From Dermatemys mawii (lineage: Eukaryota > Chordata > Testudines > Dermatemydidae), in assembly GCA_007922305.1 (NCBI GenBank), contig ML677334.1:22713915-22777914 (forward strand): a DNA stretch of 64,000 nt, in the 5' to 3' direction. A program made the position numbers and the translations under genes. Under the pieces are notes generated by a model. That model saw only the letters and a program-made list of their open reading frames with translations. It did no database searches and was not told where the DNA came from. Position 1 is the first letter of the stretch. Each line of letters opens with the position of its first letter. Shown here in pieces: positions 33,386-44,640 of the stretch.

Positions 33386-35869
33386 GGTGAGCTGTATTCT
33401 TTCTATTCAGGTTTTTGGTATAAATATACAATTTTCCTTCACCCTCAAAATTACTTAAAATGTAAAAGATGCTTTGCCAGGCTTTTACATGTTATGCCTA
33501 ATATAAATAATAGAAAGTTACGAACATGGATCAATTGCAAATGGCTAACTCAGACAGTAGTAATGTTAACATTAGCATACTGTATTAGAGATACCTAAAT
33601 TTTAGAGGAGTTTGATCTTTAGAGAAGTCTTCGTCCAAATGCAAGCTTTGCAGCTCAGGCCCATCTCTGTAACATATAGCTCCTAAAGGGTGGTCAGTGG
33701 CGTGAATCCCATTAGCCGCTTGGAAATGAGGGTGATCAGAACCTCAGGACTTGGTAATAGTTTTCTTAGACCTGTAACTTTAAACAAATTGATTGTTAGT
33801 ATAGAATATCCACCAAGTACAAAACAAACAAGTTGAAAACATTGTGATCTCTTCCAGGAACGCTGGCATTTGTTTGTTCTGAAATTATGAAAACATGTTT
33901 CCTTGGTCTAAATGTTAACATTTTCCAGCAGAGAGATAATTAACCTTTCAGCTGTTTATTGCAGTGAATTGACTTTTTAAAAATCCTTCCTAGCCATAGA
34001 GAGCTTTTTTTCTTATGAAAATCAGTTCTGGAGCCATCAAAGGTGAAGGGCAGAATTAATTATTTAATGCTAGATTCATCCCTCCTCTGTGAAGTTGCAG
34101 TAAGGGCTGAAGAGGGGCATAAGGACTTTCTCCCCTTCCCTCCCATATAAATAGCATTATAGGGTCTATTCCTAGCCTCAAGGCAATCTAAGAAGTGCCT
34201 GGCTACCTGCCACCTGGCACTTTACAGATCCAAGGGGGCATGGTGTGCAGGTAAGACCACAAGCCCAGAGCTCCAGCTGGCAATTACATATACTACTGGT
34301 CGTAATTCAGGGCAACTGCACCTCTATTTTCCTTTATTCAGTGATTCAGCAAGGGCACACAGTCACAATCTTCCAGCTCCCTAGCCATTGTCCTTCCTGG
34401 GTGGAGACTTGTCTCTCTCCCTTCTGGCCAGGTATCTTCATGCTAAACAGCTTCCTGTCTTCGCTGTTTTATTCCTAGATGAAGACAGACTGCCTAAGCA
34501 GACCTGCTTGCTTTATCTGCAGAGACTAACAACAGTGTCACTGCCCACAGTTAAGCTACCACACCATTCTTCTAAGCAAGTATGTTTGATTATTAAAGTA
34601 AAAGGAGTACAAAGAAAATATATTAAAAATATTCTTTGTTCAAAACAAGATCACTCATGAGAAGTTTATTCCATCGTTTACAAAGTTCAGGTATCTTTGA
34701 ACTAGAGTTCTCAGGAGCAGGTAATTGGTATACAAGTGGTTTCTCTTCCCAGGTGTAGCTTCAAAAGGATGAATTTGCAGTGGGTTATTTATATTCCCCT
34801 AAGTATTCCTAGGAATTCACAGTACACGTGCACTGTCTCCAAAGGTCCGGAAAAGTTCCTAATAACAGATTTCGTGAGTTCTGTCTTTCTGCTAAGGAAG
34901 CTCTATAGAATCGCACAATAGTACACACACATTTGCATTTTCAATACAATGGACCCTAAAGGCATTAAGTGTAATTCAATACAGTTTAATTTAACTCCAT
35001 AAGGTTTGCCCAGGATATTGTCATATGTATCACACTGTCATAAACACTATACAGGAGCAAAGGAGACTGCCATGCTCCTTGTGAAGGTTTTGCTTGGTAA
35101 TGTACTGTGGCTCTCTGACTGGAGTCATTTTGCCTTGCACGAGTAGAATGATTCTTGTGACAGAGAAGTGGCTGACACCAGTACTACCACCCCACTCCTG
35201 CCTCTCCATGCAGCTCCCATTGGGAGGGGTAGAATTTTTCTCAATATATGCTCAAGAAGAACTTTAGACCTTTGGGGTTTAAAGTAGGTGTTACTGATGA
35301 GTATCTGAGCCACTTCACAGAGCTAAATTTATATAAGGCAAAACAAGTGCATTATGCATTAAAAAGGAGACTTAATTTAAGAGCCGAATGGAAGCTGTAC
35401 AGAGCAGCTGCTCCTGCTAACTTTTTAATTTTTTAAAGTTATGGACAAAGATTCGAAACCAGACAAGAAACATTTCCTCCCTCCTCTCATTCTCTATGGC
35501 ATGTAATGAGTTTCCATCTTTATGGCTTTGGATATAGCACTATCAAGGGGTGTTGTGAGCTCAAGTATTTTGATCCCTCACAGCACAGTACTTAATGTCT
35601 CACTGAATCTGCTAACAAAGGCTTTTACTAGTTTATTTTTTCACGAACATATTCATATCCACTGAAATGCTTCTCAAACTCCCGTAACGCCTGCATTTGT
35701 GTGCTGTGGGAGACGGCTCTTGGGAGAGATTCTGTAGAGCATTAGATCTCAGCCTGTGGACCACAAGGGGAGCCATTCGCCTGAAACTGTCTGGAGGTCG
35801 GAGCCTGCTTCTATCCCTTGTATCCTGTTATAGCTGATTTATTTAGCCATTTTTCATCAGTTAGTTGAG
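33386..35869. other. Intron sequence, little recognised
   Basis: No exon. Stretches at 34090-35060 and 35730-35830 (TTAGATCTCAGCCTGTGGAC) have repeat-like texture, but no family could be fixed. Confidence 0.35.
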
Positions 35870-36045
35870 AATTTGAGAATTTTAGTTTTATTCTGAGCTC
35901 TGCCCATGACTGTCTGTGTAACCTTAGGTAAATATTAAGACTTCCTGTGTCTCAGTTACCCTATTTGTGAAATGTAGATGATGATAATGCTGTAAAGCAC
36001 TTTGAAATCTTCCGATGAACAGTCCTCTAATAGTAATTTTATGTG
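35870..36045 (+). mobile_element. MIR/CORE-SINE
   Basis: GCCCATGACTGTCTGTGTAAC, CTTCCTGTGTCTCAGTTACC and TGTAAAGCACTTTGAAATC are in MIR order. Confidence 0.75.
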
Positions 36046-37759
36046 AAGACTCATATTGGATTTAATATCTATTGATAGTATTTGTATTTATAATGTGGTT
36101 TCAGCAGTTTAATGTAACAGTGTTGATTTTTTCAGATCTTTGAAATTTCCCCTTCCATTAATTATTTTTAAAAACAAAAGAAAAGATTGCCACAGCACGT
36201 TTCATTATTACATATGCTCAGGACCTGGGTACTGTCTTCTCTGAGACTGCATTTCCTGCAGCACAGAGCCCGTAGTCCTAGCCCAGGGCGTTGGTTCAAT
36301 ACTAACTCAAAAGGTTACAAACTCTTAACCCATTAGCAGTACTTCCTGGAACCTCCTGGTTTGTTCCTTTGATGCTTGCCATTCAAGTCCTGATTAGGTT
36401 TCGCCCTGCTTGGCTGTGGAAACACAGCCCACTTGATAGGCTTCAAGTTATCAGCATTTTAAAGCTAACAAAAATATATTATAAAAAATCTTCCCTTTGG
36501 TAGTGGAAACACTTTTAGATAAGAGGACTTCATAGGCGTTCAGATAGCAGCTCCTGTCTTTAAGGTTGCCCAACACTTCCCATTTCAGTTGCTTAGAACT
36601 TTGCCAAACTCTTAATTGTGCAAGCTAACATTTTCTATGCTGGCTCTCTGCTACAGGCAGATTTTGTTTAAGTTTCAACTAAAATGGCACTGCCATTTCT
36701 CACAGTGAGTTTAGAGAAAGCTACATTTTGCCCATGTTCAAAAATAAATTTCTGGGAACCATTTCACTGAGAAGCTCTAGCTCCTCCATGCTTCCAGGCA
36801 AGGACTTGAAATTTGGCAGGAGATTACTCTGGAACTGGGGGTGTGCCTTTTGTCCATGCAGTCTCTGACCTCTCTGAGTTCTGCAAGAAGATTGTCACTT
36901 TGTAACTGTTTTTTGAGATTTACACCTTGGTCTCCTGGGAACTGGATGAGACCATCAAACTAATTTTTCATAGATTATTAGATAACAATTTTAGTCAGTA
37001 CGACAGCAGGCTGTATTTGGACTGGTAACCTAAACATCCGTGGATGGCTCTGTATCCCATTACTAGTCTCCTGAGCAATTCAGCTCCACTCAGAAGCAGT
37101 AGTTTTGTAATGCAACATATTGGGTTGTTGGAGGGGCTAGTTGGGCTTTCCAGGGCTTCTGTAAACTTCATATCCATCCCACCCCATATACTGCTAATTC
37201 ATGCCTCCCAGAGATGGTATGTTCCTGGGTCTCATAAATAACTTCTCACAAACATAATTTGCCCTTGAACTAGTCCAGATAGCTTTACAAAATACATCAG
37301 AGAATTCCCTTTGACTCTTCAAAATGTCTTCTGCCCAACTACGTTTGTTAAATCATCACACTAAAGAGTGTGCTTTATTATCATTATTCTTGTGTTTCTT
37401 TCAACATATAAACATTTCTACTTTCATCTCATCTATTTTATTTTATCTCTAATACCCAATCCATTATCATATAACAGTTTGAAGTACTTACAAATCTAAA
37501 CTAGATATAGCTTACTAGTCTCTGATTTTATTATAGTTTGTTTGTTTTTGTTGGGATTCTAATTACAAGATATTCTATCACTTTAAACATATACATTGCA
37601 ATCAGATGTACTTAACTAGTTAATTCTATTAGTTGAGAGGATGCTGATATATATAGCACAGTGTAACCATGTCTCATTATTATTATTATTATTAATATTT
37701 ATTTATTAGTTTTATTATTATACATAAAAATACACACATTTAGGAAAGAAGTGTAACAA
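36046..37759. other. Intron sequence with simple repeats
   Basis: No exon seen. Contains an (ATT)n tract at 37676-37694. The stretch 36190-36480 has LTR-like texture without definable ends. Confidence 0.4.
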
Positions 37760-37770
37760 GAATAAGGTTA

Positions 37771-37909
37771 AGAATCAGAGAGCTAGCTGTGTTAGTCTGG
37801 AATTGCAGAAGTGACAGAGTCCTGTCGCACCTTAAAGATTAACTAAAGTATTAGAGCATTAATGCTCTAATACTTAGTTAATCTTTAAGGTGCGACAGGA
37901 CTCTGTCAT
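37771..37909 (+). mobile_element. tRNA-derived SINE, inverted dimer (locus 3)
   Basis: Head AAGAATCAGAGAGCTAGCTG, GTTAGTCTGGAATTGC, then body TGACAGAGTCCTGTCGCACC to AGAGCAT (37812-37859). A 2-base centre follows, then the inverted body at 37862-37908 (47 bp, one base shorter). Flanks GAATAAGGTTA (37760-37770) and GAATAATGTTG (37910-37920) match at 9 of 11. The centre lies within the body, short of the SINE tail. Confidence 0.87.
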
Positions 37910-37920
37910 GAATAATGTTG

Positions 37921-38756
37921 AATGCTCAGACTATATATGAAAACAAAGAGAAAAAGGAGTACAACCAAATCAGTAAAGTTGTTCCAAGTTTGAAGGGTAT
38001 GTGCTAAAAGCCATCCAGTAGTCTCTGCTGATCAGAGGATCAAATGGATGAACTGTTATTAAACAATTCAGAAGAAACATATGTTTCATGACCCAACTGT
38101 ATCTGCATAGTTTCCTTCCAGCAGAGTGCAGTAGCATTTTAGGAATATGCTGGATTTTGACTGTTTTATAGGTCCTAATTCAACAATTTTAAGAACTGTC
38201 TTGTTGAATCACAATCATAAAGAAGAAAATTATGAGGTGAGCTAAGATGCTGTGCCATTGAAGATGTGCCAGAGAAATTTTAATTAAAAAACAAAAGCAT
38301 ACATTATCTGTCACTCTTGTTGAGCCACCTTCCTAGCATATTCAGTTGTCTCAACAGTTTCCTCCAGTTCCCAAAATATCCATGATTTTTCATGACATTT
38401 GAAGTTTATCATCACCAGTTGGGCTTCTTCCTATTAATAAAGAGTTGGGGAACTTTCACCCTGGATTAAGTGCATTATTTAATATCTTTGTTGTTGTTAA
38501 CTTCCTTTCTTTGGACAAAAGAATAAAGAAATATCAGTTTGATTTATTCTCCTGCTATAATCTCTTACAAGATGTTAGATTGTCAGATTTCTTATTCTGC
38601 ACCCCTGCCGCTTGTCCCCACATGCACTCCTGTAGGTCTATATTAAAATAATCAGTGCCAGAACCTGAAAGTGTTCTATATCCTGACAGAAAAACTTTGA
38701 GCAAATGTGAGCAATGAGATTTCCTTCCAATCATTTCTTTCTTTAGACAAATAGGT
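37921..38756. other. Intron sequence, nothing recognised
   Basis: No features seen. Confidence 0.4.
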
Positions 38757-38848
38757 TGTGACTGATTCTCCACTGCCTTTCCCCCAGTCTTACACTGGGG
38801 TAACTCCTACTGAGTTTACATGGCATAAAGCTGGATAACAGGCCCTCA
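38757..38848. mobile_element. Short MITE-like palindromic repeat
   Basis: CTGATTCTCCACTGCC ... CTTACACTGGGGTAACTCC ... GGATAACAGGCCC belongs to the small TTACAC-type element family also seen at 54877 and 61402. Confidence 0.5.
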
Positions 38849-40764
38849 GTCTTCACCCTCTTTCCTGTTGATGGACATTTTCATCTAGTCATATTGCCAT
38901 TCAGATCCTTGTTTTCCACTTCCCCTCAAATCCACTATGACAATAGAACTGTAGGAGCAACTCTCTTAAAGAAGTTAGATCTCCCTTCACTTCACTTGCG
39001 TTGTTGAGAAAGCTTAAGGGATGCTTTGTCCTTAGCAATTCCAGATAATTACTTAACACTCTCTCCATATGTCTCTGGACATGATTCCAAAATTAAGGAC
39101 TATGTAGCCATTCAGTCTTCTGTAGAGTTTGTCCAAACTCTCAAACGTTTCCAGTACCTTTGTGGATATTGCATATCAAAATGTTCAGCTTTGCATTTAT
39201 GATGATGAGATATGAAATGATTATAACTTTTCTTTGTGCTGTTGTGTGCTTGTATTATTGAGCTGCCCAAAGCATTCCGTATGTGTTGTAGGAAAAGTGA
39301 TACACAAAATAAAGTTGTGTTGTACTTACAGATACTACCATGTCAGTTAAATTAAGGCGTTACAGCAAAGATTGTAGTTGTATAAGGGTCCATCCTGCAT
39401 CCTGTTGATTTCGCTGGCATTTGTTTGTAGGAAATGTAGGATCAAGCACCAAGAACTTCATCCAAAGGCCATTGAAATCAATAGCAGTCTTTCCATTGAC
39501 TTTAATAAATTTTGGATTATATCCTAAACATTTTCTTTCCTCCTAAAACCTAATCTGTCTACAGTAATTCAGTCATTTCTCTTTTGGCATCCTGGCCTTC
39601 CTTATTACCACACTAAGAAATATGATAATCATAAAAATACACTTGTTAGTCAAAAGGGGCACGCTGCTATTTGCTCAATAGTATAAAGTAATAATAATTA
39701 TTAATAATTGTATTACAGTAGCTTTTAGAGGTCTCAGCCATTACACATGAGGAACTACAAAAGACAAATAGGTACTGTAGTATGTTTGTTATATCTGCCC
39801 TTTACTTAGCCACCAATTCCATTCTTTTCATGCCTTGTGAAAGTAGCTTTTTCAGTATGAAAGCCTAAGAGTTCAGATTTCTATGGCCTCACAGAAATGA
39901 AAGGCAGATTCATTATTATTTTTTGCACTTAAGACATACTGCTTCACCACGCAGATTGTCTGATCAAGTACGGATTACAAAATGGCACATTAGGCTTTCT
40001 AGATTTACCCTCGGATATGGCAATTCATTTAGTATTTATTGTGATTTTATATCCAGCGGTATACTGCAAGAATACAGTGTTTTGGAAGGGGTGACGCACT
40101 GTCGTAGGCTTTGGTCCTGCCAAACTAGACTTGCATTGCCTTTATACTTAGTTTGCGTAAGCTCTCTTTTTGTATGGCTAACAGATTTCTTGCCTGATGT
40201 TATCTGGAGTGTTATTTGCAAGTCATTGGCTGCTTTAGGCATTGATATGGCTGGCAGCATTTTCCTCTTCAGAAACTCTAATGCCCTCCTTTCAAACTCT
40301 GCTGTTTTCAGAAAATCTTGTTCTCAAAAGGAGTAAATTTGCAGATTTGTAATGCAGTCTGCTCCATAAGCTTGACCATAGATAGCAGCACTGGGACATG
40401 AAAAACATGGACTGTTCTTGTTTTTGTTATTGCCTGCAGTATTTTCCTGGATGCTCAAAAAATAACAAGATTAAAATGTTTACATATATTAAAAGATGAA
40501 ATGGGAGAACGAAAATTAAAATCCAAAAAATCCCAAAGAGAACAAGGAGTTTGGGATAGTTTAAGCATTAGGAAGATTGGAAGTGAAATGCCAGTAAATT
40601 TGTCACAATGCCTGTAAAAATTTTCTTTTTCTTTTTCTCTAATTTAGGTTGTTCAGAAAACCCAGCACATTCCTTTCAGTGTAATAGTGAACCTAACCCT
40701 GACATTTGTCATCCTTCGGCATAAGTGTAGTCTGAAAAGCTATAACAGAAACAAAGGAATTGCT
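38849..40764. other. Intron sequence, one small palindrome
   Basis: A CCATTGAAATCAATAGCAG / CTTTCCATTGACTTTAATAA pair at 39465-39510 is a small palindromic repeat. An open frame of 137 codons (39923-40336) has no recognisable domain. Confidence 0.4.
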
Positions 40765-41730
40765 ATACGAGTCAGATTAGTGGTCCATCTACTCCAGTGT
40801 CATGTATCCAACATTGGCTAATACTTGATACTGTGCTTCAGAACGAGGTGCAAGAAACTCCATAATGGACAATTATGAAATAATCTAGCTGTAAGAAAAT
40901 TTCTTCCTAATCCCCATCAGTTAGTGATTGGTTATGTCTTGAATCACGAGGATTTATTCCATGCATACTTTTTTAAATCTAATGTAACTGTGTGGATATT
41001 CTCATTATTCATATCTAATCATGTTTGAATCCTCCTAAGCTCTTGGCATCGACGATGTTTTGTGACAATGAGTTCTACAGGTTATTTATCTGTTGTGTAA
41101 AAATGTATTTCCTTTTTATTGGTTTTTTCCATTTCATTGCATTTTGCTTTGTGTTATGAGAGTGTGAGCTCTCAATTTATTTTCTCGGTACCATTATTTA
41201 TATAACTCTATCGTGCCCTCTCCTTATTTTATCTCCTTTCTAAACCAAATAAACCTAATTGCATCAGTCTCATGCAGAAAGTCTTTTCATAACTAATATT
41301 TTTGTTGCCCTTCCCTGGACCCCTTGTTTTCAATTATATTTTTAGATGTGGTGACCAGAACTAATCTGTGTATTCAGGGTGAGGACATACCATTGATTTT
41401 TATACAGGCATTAAAATATTTTCAGTGTTATTTTCTATCCTATTTTTAGAGAGCATCCGAACACTTTGTTTGGGGTTGGGGTTTTTGTTTTTGGACCACT
41501 TCCATATTTAGCAGATTTTTTTTGTTCATTGTGCTGTTTGTGATGTCCAGGTCTCTCTTTCCTGCATACTTTTCATCTGCAAATTTTGCCACCTCTCTGT
41601 TTACTCCATATTCCAAATCACAAGTGGAACTGGTACAAATCCCTGTCTTTAGATTGTATAACATTTTCCATTATAAGTTCTAGTGATCTTTTTGAGAAGG
41701 TCTAGCACCTCATCCATTTGCAGTAGATGT
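40765..41730 (-). mobile_element. Old CR1 LINE copy, about 960 bp
   Basis: The order on the plus strand is AGATTAGTGGTCCATCTACTC, GATACTGTGCTTCAGAACGAG, TTTCTTCCTAATCCCCATCAG, TGTTGCCCTTCCCTGGACC, TGATGTCCAGGTCTCTCTTTC and TTTTCATCTGCAAATTTTGCC, i.e. the reverse complement of a CR1 3' half. No intact frame remains. It is older than the 48.4-kb copy judging by its divergence. Confidence 0.8.
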
Positions 41731-42346
41731 TTGAAGTTCAGCATTGGAAAGCCCATAGGTTAGAGAAGTGCCTCTGTTGCCTGTCCCCTGATTTTCCATT
41801 CAGATTTTGCTGAGATTATATAAACTGTCAAATTTCCATTTTCCTTTTCACTTGTATTCCTCGGGAAAATTTGGGGAGCATGAACATTTTAAGGCCAGTC
41901 CAGTGCCACAACACCAGCAGAAAACCATGGCATTTCACTGAGAACACACCTAGGAGCTGCCATAACAGATGTAGTAGAGACTTTGGGGAGAGAAAGCCAG
42001 GCTGTTCTCTCCCAACCCCATCCCCTGGACCCGGCACACGGCCCTAGCACTGCCAGGTTTGTGCTGATAACTTTCTTCTGCTACCAGTTAGGTCATGTAT
42101 TACAAGCAGTAGAGGCAAGTGCTGAAGGGTTAAGTGTCAAATCCTGCTGATGTCAATACAATTGTACATAAACAAATTGGTTTTTACCTTTTTCTGTAAA
42201 ACAAGCAAACAAAGAATGAGGAAATTATATGCAAAAATCTGCTCGTGCAATTTTAATTCTGCCCCTTGAGCATATGGATTGTCATAGTTTTAAATTACGT
42301 GAGCCCCAGGAAATTACCAGACCTCTGCCCCTGCTCAGGATGGATT
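41731..42346. other. Intron sequence, nothing recognised
   Basis: No feature seen. Confidence 0.4.
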
Positions 42347-42354
42347 CAGTAGGG

Positions 42355-43024
42355 CGGTGGTTTTCACACTCTTTTCTGGCGACCCAACTGAAGAAAATTG
42401 TTGATGCCCATAACCCAACAGAGCTGGAGATCAGAGGTTTGGGGCGTGGGACGGGGCTCAGGGCTGGGGCAGAGGGTTGGGGTTCAGGAGGGGGTCAGAA
42501 CTCTGGGCTGCGGGTGCAGGCTTTGTGTGGGGGCAGGAATGAGGTGTTTGAGGTGTCGGAAGAGACTACAGGTATGTGGGGGCTCAGATCTGGAGCAGAG
42601 GATTGGGACATGGGGGTGGGGTGTGGGCTTACCTCGGGTGGCTCCTGGTCAGCGGCACAGCACGGGTGCTAAGGGAGGCTTCCTGCCTGTCCTCGCACCA
42701 TGGACCGTGCTGCACCCTGGAAGCAACCAGCAGCAAGTCCAGCTCCTAGGCAGAGGTGGGCAAGCGGCTCCCTGCAGCTCTCATCTACAGGCACTGCCCT
42801 CCCAGCTCCCGTTGGCTGGTGTTCGGGGTGGGGGCAGTGCGCAGAGCCCCATGGCCCTCCCCTTCCTCCCTTCCCCGCCCCCCGCGCATATGAGCAGGAC
42901 CTGCTGCTGGTTGCTTCTAGGGCACAGTGTGGTGTTGGAAAAGGTAGGGACTAGCCTGCCTTAGCTGGGCAGCACCGCCGACCTGACTTTTAACATTCCG
43001 TGACCCGCAGTTTGAAAAGCACTG
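42355..43024. mobile_element. GC-rich non-autonomous hAT
   Basis: The left end CGGTGGTTTTCACACTC and right end CAGTTTGAAAAGCACTG are imperfect inverted repeats. Flanking octamers CAGTAGGG and CACTACGG match at 6 of 8. The interior is G-rich (CTCAGGGCTGGGGCAGAGGG-type) and has no transposase. The 188-codon frame at 42398-42964 is a product of its composition. Confidence 0.7.
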
Positions 43025-43229
43025 CACTACGGGATAGAAGTAAGGTTGCAAATGTAAAATGGCATTTCCTAGCTTTTGAGTGTTTAACTTTGCAACCTAA
43101 ATGTTCTTTGATTGTCAATTTAAAAAAATGTATTAATAAATATATCAAGCAATTCCAGTTCTGGTACTGATTCTTTGGGTAGCTATCGCCATCTTGAAAA
43201 CTGACCTCTTATTCTATGAAATCTTTTAG

Positions 43230-43354
43230 CCAGATTCTAACTCATTACAACCATGATTTGAGGACTTCAATACTCAGAAATAGGTTAGGGGTTCACTACA
43301 GGAATGGGTGGGAGAGATTCTGTGGCATGCGTAGTGCAGGAGGTCAGACTAGAT
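43230..43354 (+). mobile_element. CR1 3' end, left part
   Basis: GATTTGAGGACTTCAATACTC, GGGTTCACTACAGGAATGGG, GATTCTGTGGCATGC and GCAGGAGGTCAGACTAGAT are the end of a CR1, cut off exactly where it should read on to the GGTCCCTTCTGACC tail. Confidence 0.8.
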
Positions 43355-44596
43355 CAGTGGTTCTCAAACTTTCTGTACTGGGGACCCCTTTCAAACACCA
43401 AGCCTCTGAGTGCGATCCCCCTTAGAAATTAAAAACACATTTTTGATATTTAACACTGTCTTAAATACTACATTTAAACCCTATTGCTTAACATGAATTT
43501 ACCTTTGTTGCTTCTTCTCTGTGTTTGAAAAAATCCACATTTTGATTTTTATGCTCAGGATGTTTCGTTTCAAGAAGTGGCTGTAGTTTACATAGTTTCA
43601 TTGATTCAACAGACAGAACTTCACAGCAAGTGACACATTGTGGTTTTTCAATACTAGAGGTGAGGATACTGGTAAAGCCAAGTTTAATTTAAGGCTCAAG
43701 CTACTTCCATTTTTTAGCGGTCTTAGCAGTACAAGTGGCCATTATTTTCAGGAGAAAGTTTGCATTTGTGTGTCTGATTGTTAATTAATAAAGTACTTGT
43801 TCAGCTGCGAATCAAGCCTCTAATGTTGTCTCAGTACCAGGGCCAGCCATAGGAAAAATGGCACCCTGAGCAGACATCTGTTTCACGTCCTTTCTTTGGA
43901 GGTGAAGCAGCGCTGGAGGTGGAGTGGAGTGGGGATGGGGGTGGAGGTGGGCTGGAGGAGCTTAGGGCTTTGAGGTCGGCATATGGTGATGATGGCTCGC
44001 AATCAAGCACCTGGCCAGGCTCACTGCGGGTGGCAGGGCTTGGGGCTGACAACCCTGTGGGTGCTCCTGGCTGATAACCCTCAACATGGCCGGGCTCCGC
44101 CTGATAACCCCAGTATAGGAGTCAGGGCTCATAGTGTCCTGGATGCCCCACTCAGGGCTCACAGCCCCTCTCCTGACTGGGGTCAGGACTCGCAACTCCG
44201 CGTGGCTCTCAGACTTGGGGATCGCAGCCCCACACCTGCCTGCAGCTCGCAGCCCCACTCCTGGCCAGGGTTGGGGTCAGGGCTTGCAGCCACACTTCCC
44301 TGTTGGGATCAGGGCTTGCAGCCACACTTCCCTGCTGGGATCAGGGCTTGCAGCTGCATGCTGGGGTCGGGGCTCACAGCCTGGCGCAGGGGTCAGGGCT
44401 AGCAGCCCAGAGTTGGGGCTCGCAGCCAGGGTCAGGGCTCACAGTCCAGCGCAGGGGTTGAGGCTCGCAGCCGCGCACCGTGGTCAGGGCTTGCAGCCAC
44501 GTGTCCTTGTTGGGGTCGGGACTCACAGCCCAGCGCAGGGATTGGGGCTCGCAATGCGGGGGTCGGGGCTTGCAACTCCCAGCTTGAGAACCAGTG
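43355..44596. mobile_element. hAT element inserted in a CR1 tail
   Basis: Starts CAGTGGTTCTCAAACTTTCTG with GACCCCTTTCAAACACC, a common turtle hAT left end, and finishes at about AGCTTGAGAACCAGTG. It splits a CR1 tail at 43354/44597. From about 44020 the interior is a degenerate GC-rich tandem array. A segment near 43842 (GGGCCAGCCATAGGAAAAAT) may be another nested repeat start. The right terminus is diverged and no duplication is visible. Confidence 0.7.
44020..44590. repeat. Degenerate minisatellite (GGGGTCAGGGCTTGCAGCC type)
   Basis: The core GGGATCAGGGCTTGCAGCC recurs roughly every 40-55 bp with many variants. It yields open frames of up to 157 codons that are not genes. Confidence 0.75.
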
Positions 44597-44640
44597 GTCC
44601 CTTCTGACCTTAAAGTCTATGAGTCTCACAGTTTATTTAG
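44597..44640 (+). mobile_element. CR1 3' end, right part
   Basis: GTCCCTTCTGACCTTAAAGT then CTATGAGTC completes the CR1 tail begun at 43230. Confidence 0.75.

Noticed and set aside
39923..40336. 137-codon open frame
   Set aside because: No recognisable domain and no splice support; its start is not in a promoter-like setting.
42398..42964. 188-codon open frame
   Set aside because: Falls inside the G-rich hAT between its inverted ends. Composition explains the lack of stops.
44134..44607. 157-codon repetitive open frame
   Set aside because: Translation of the degenerate GGGCTTGCAGCC array.
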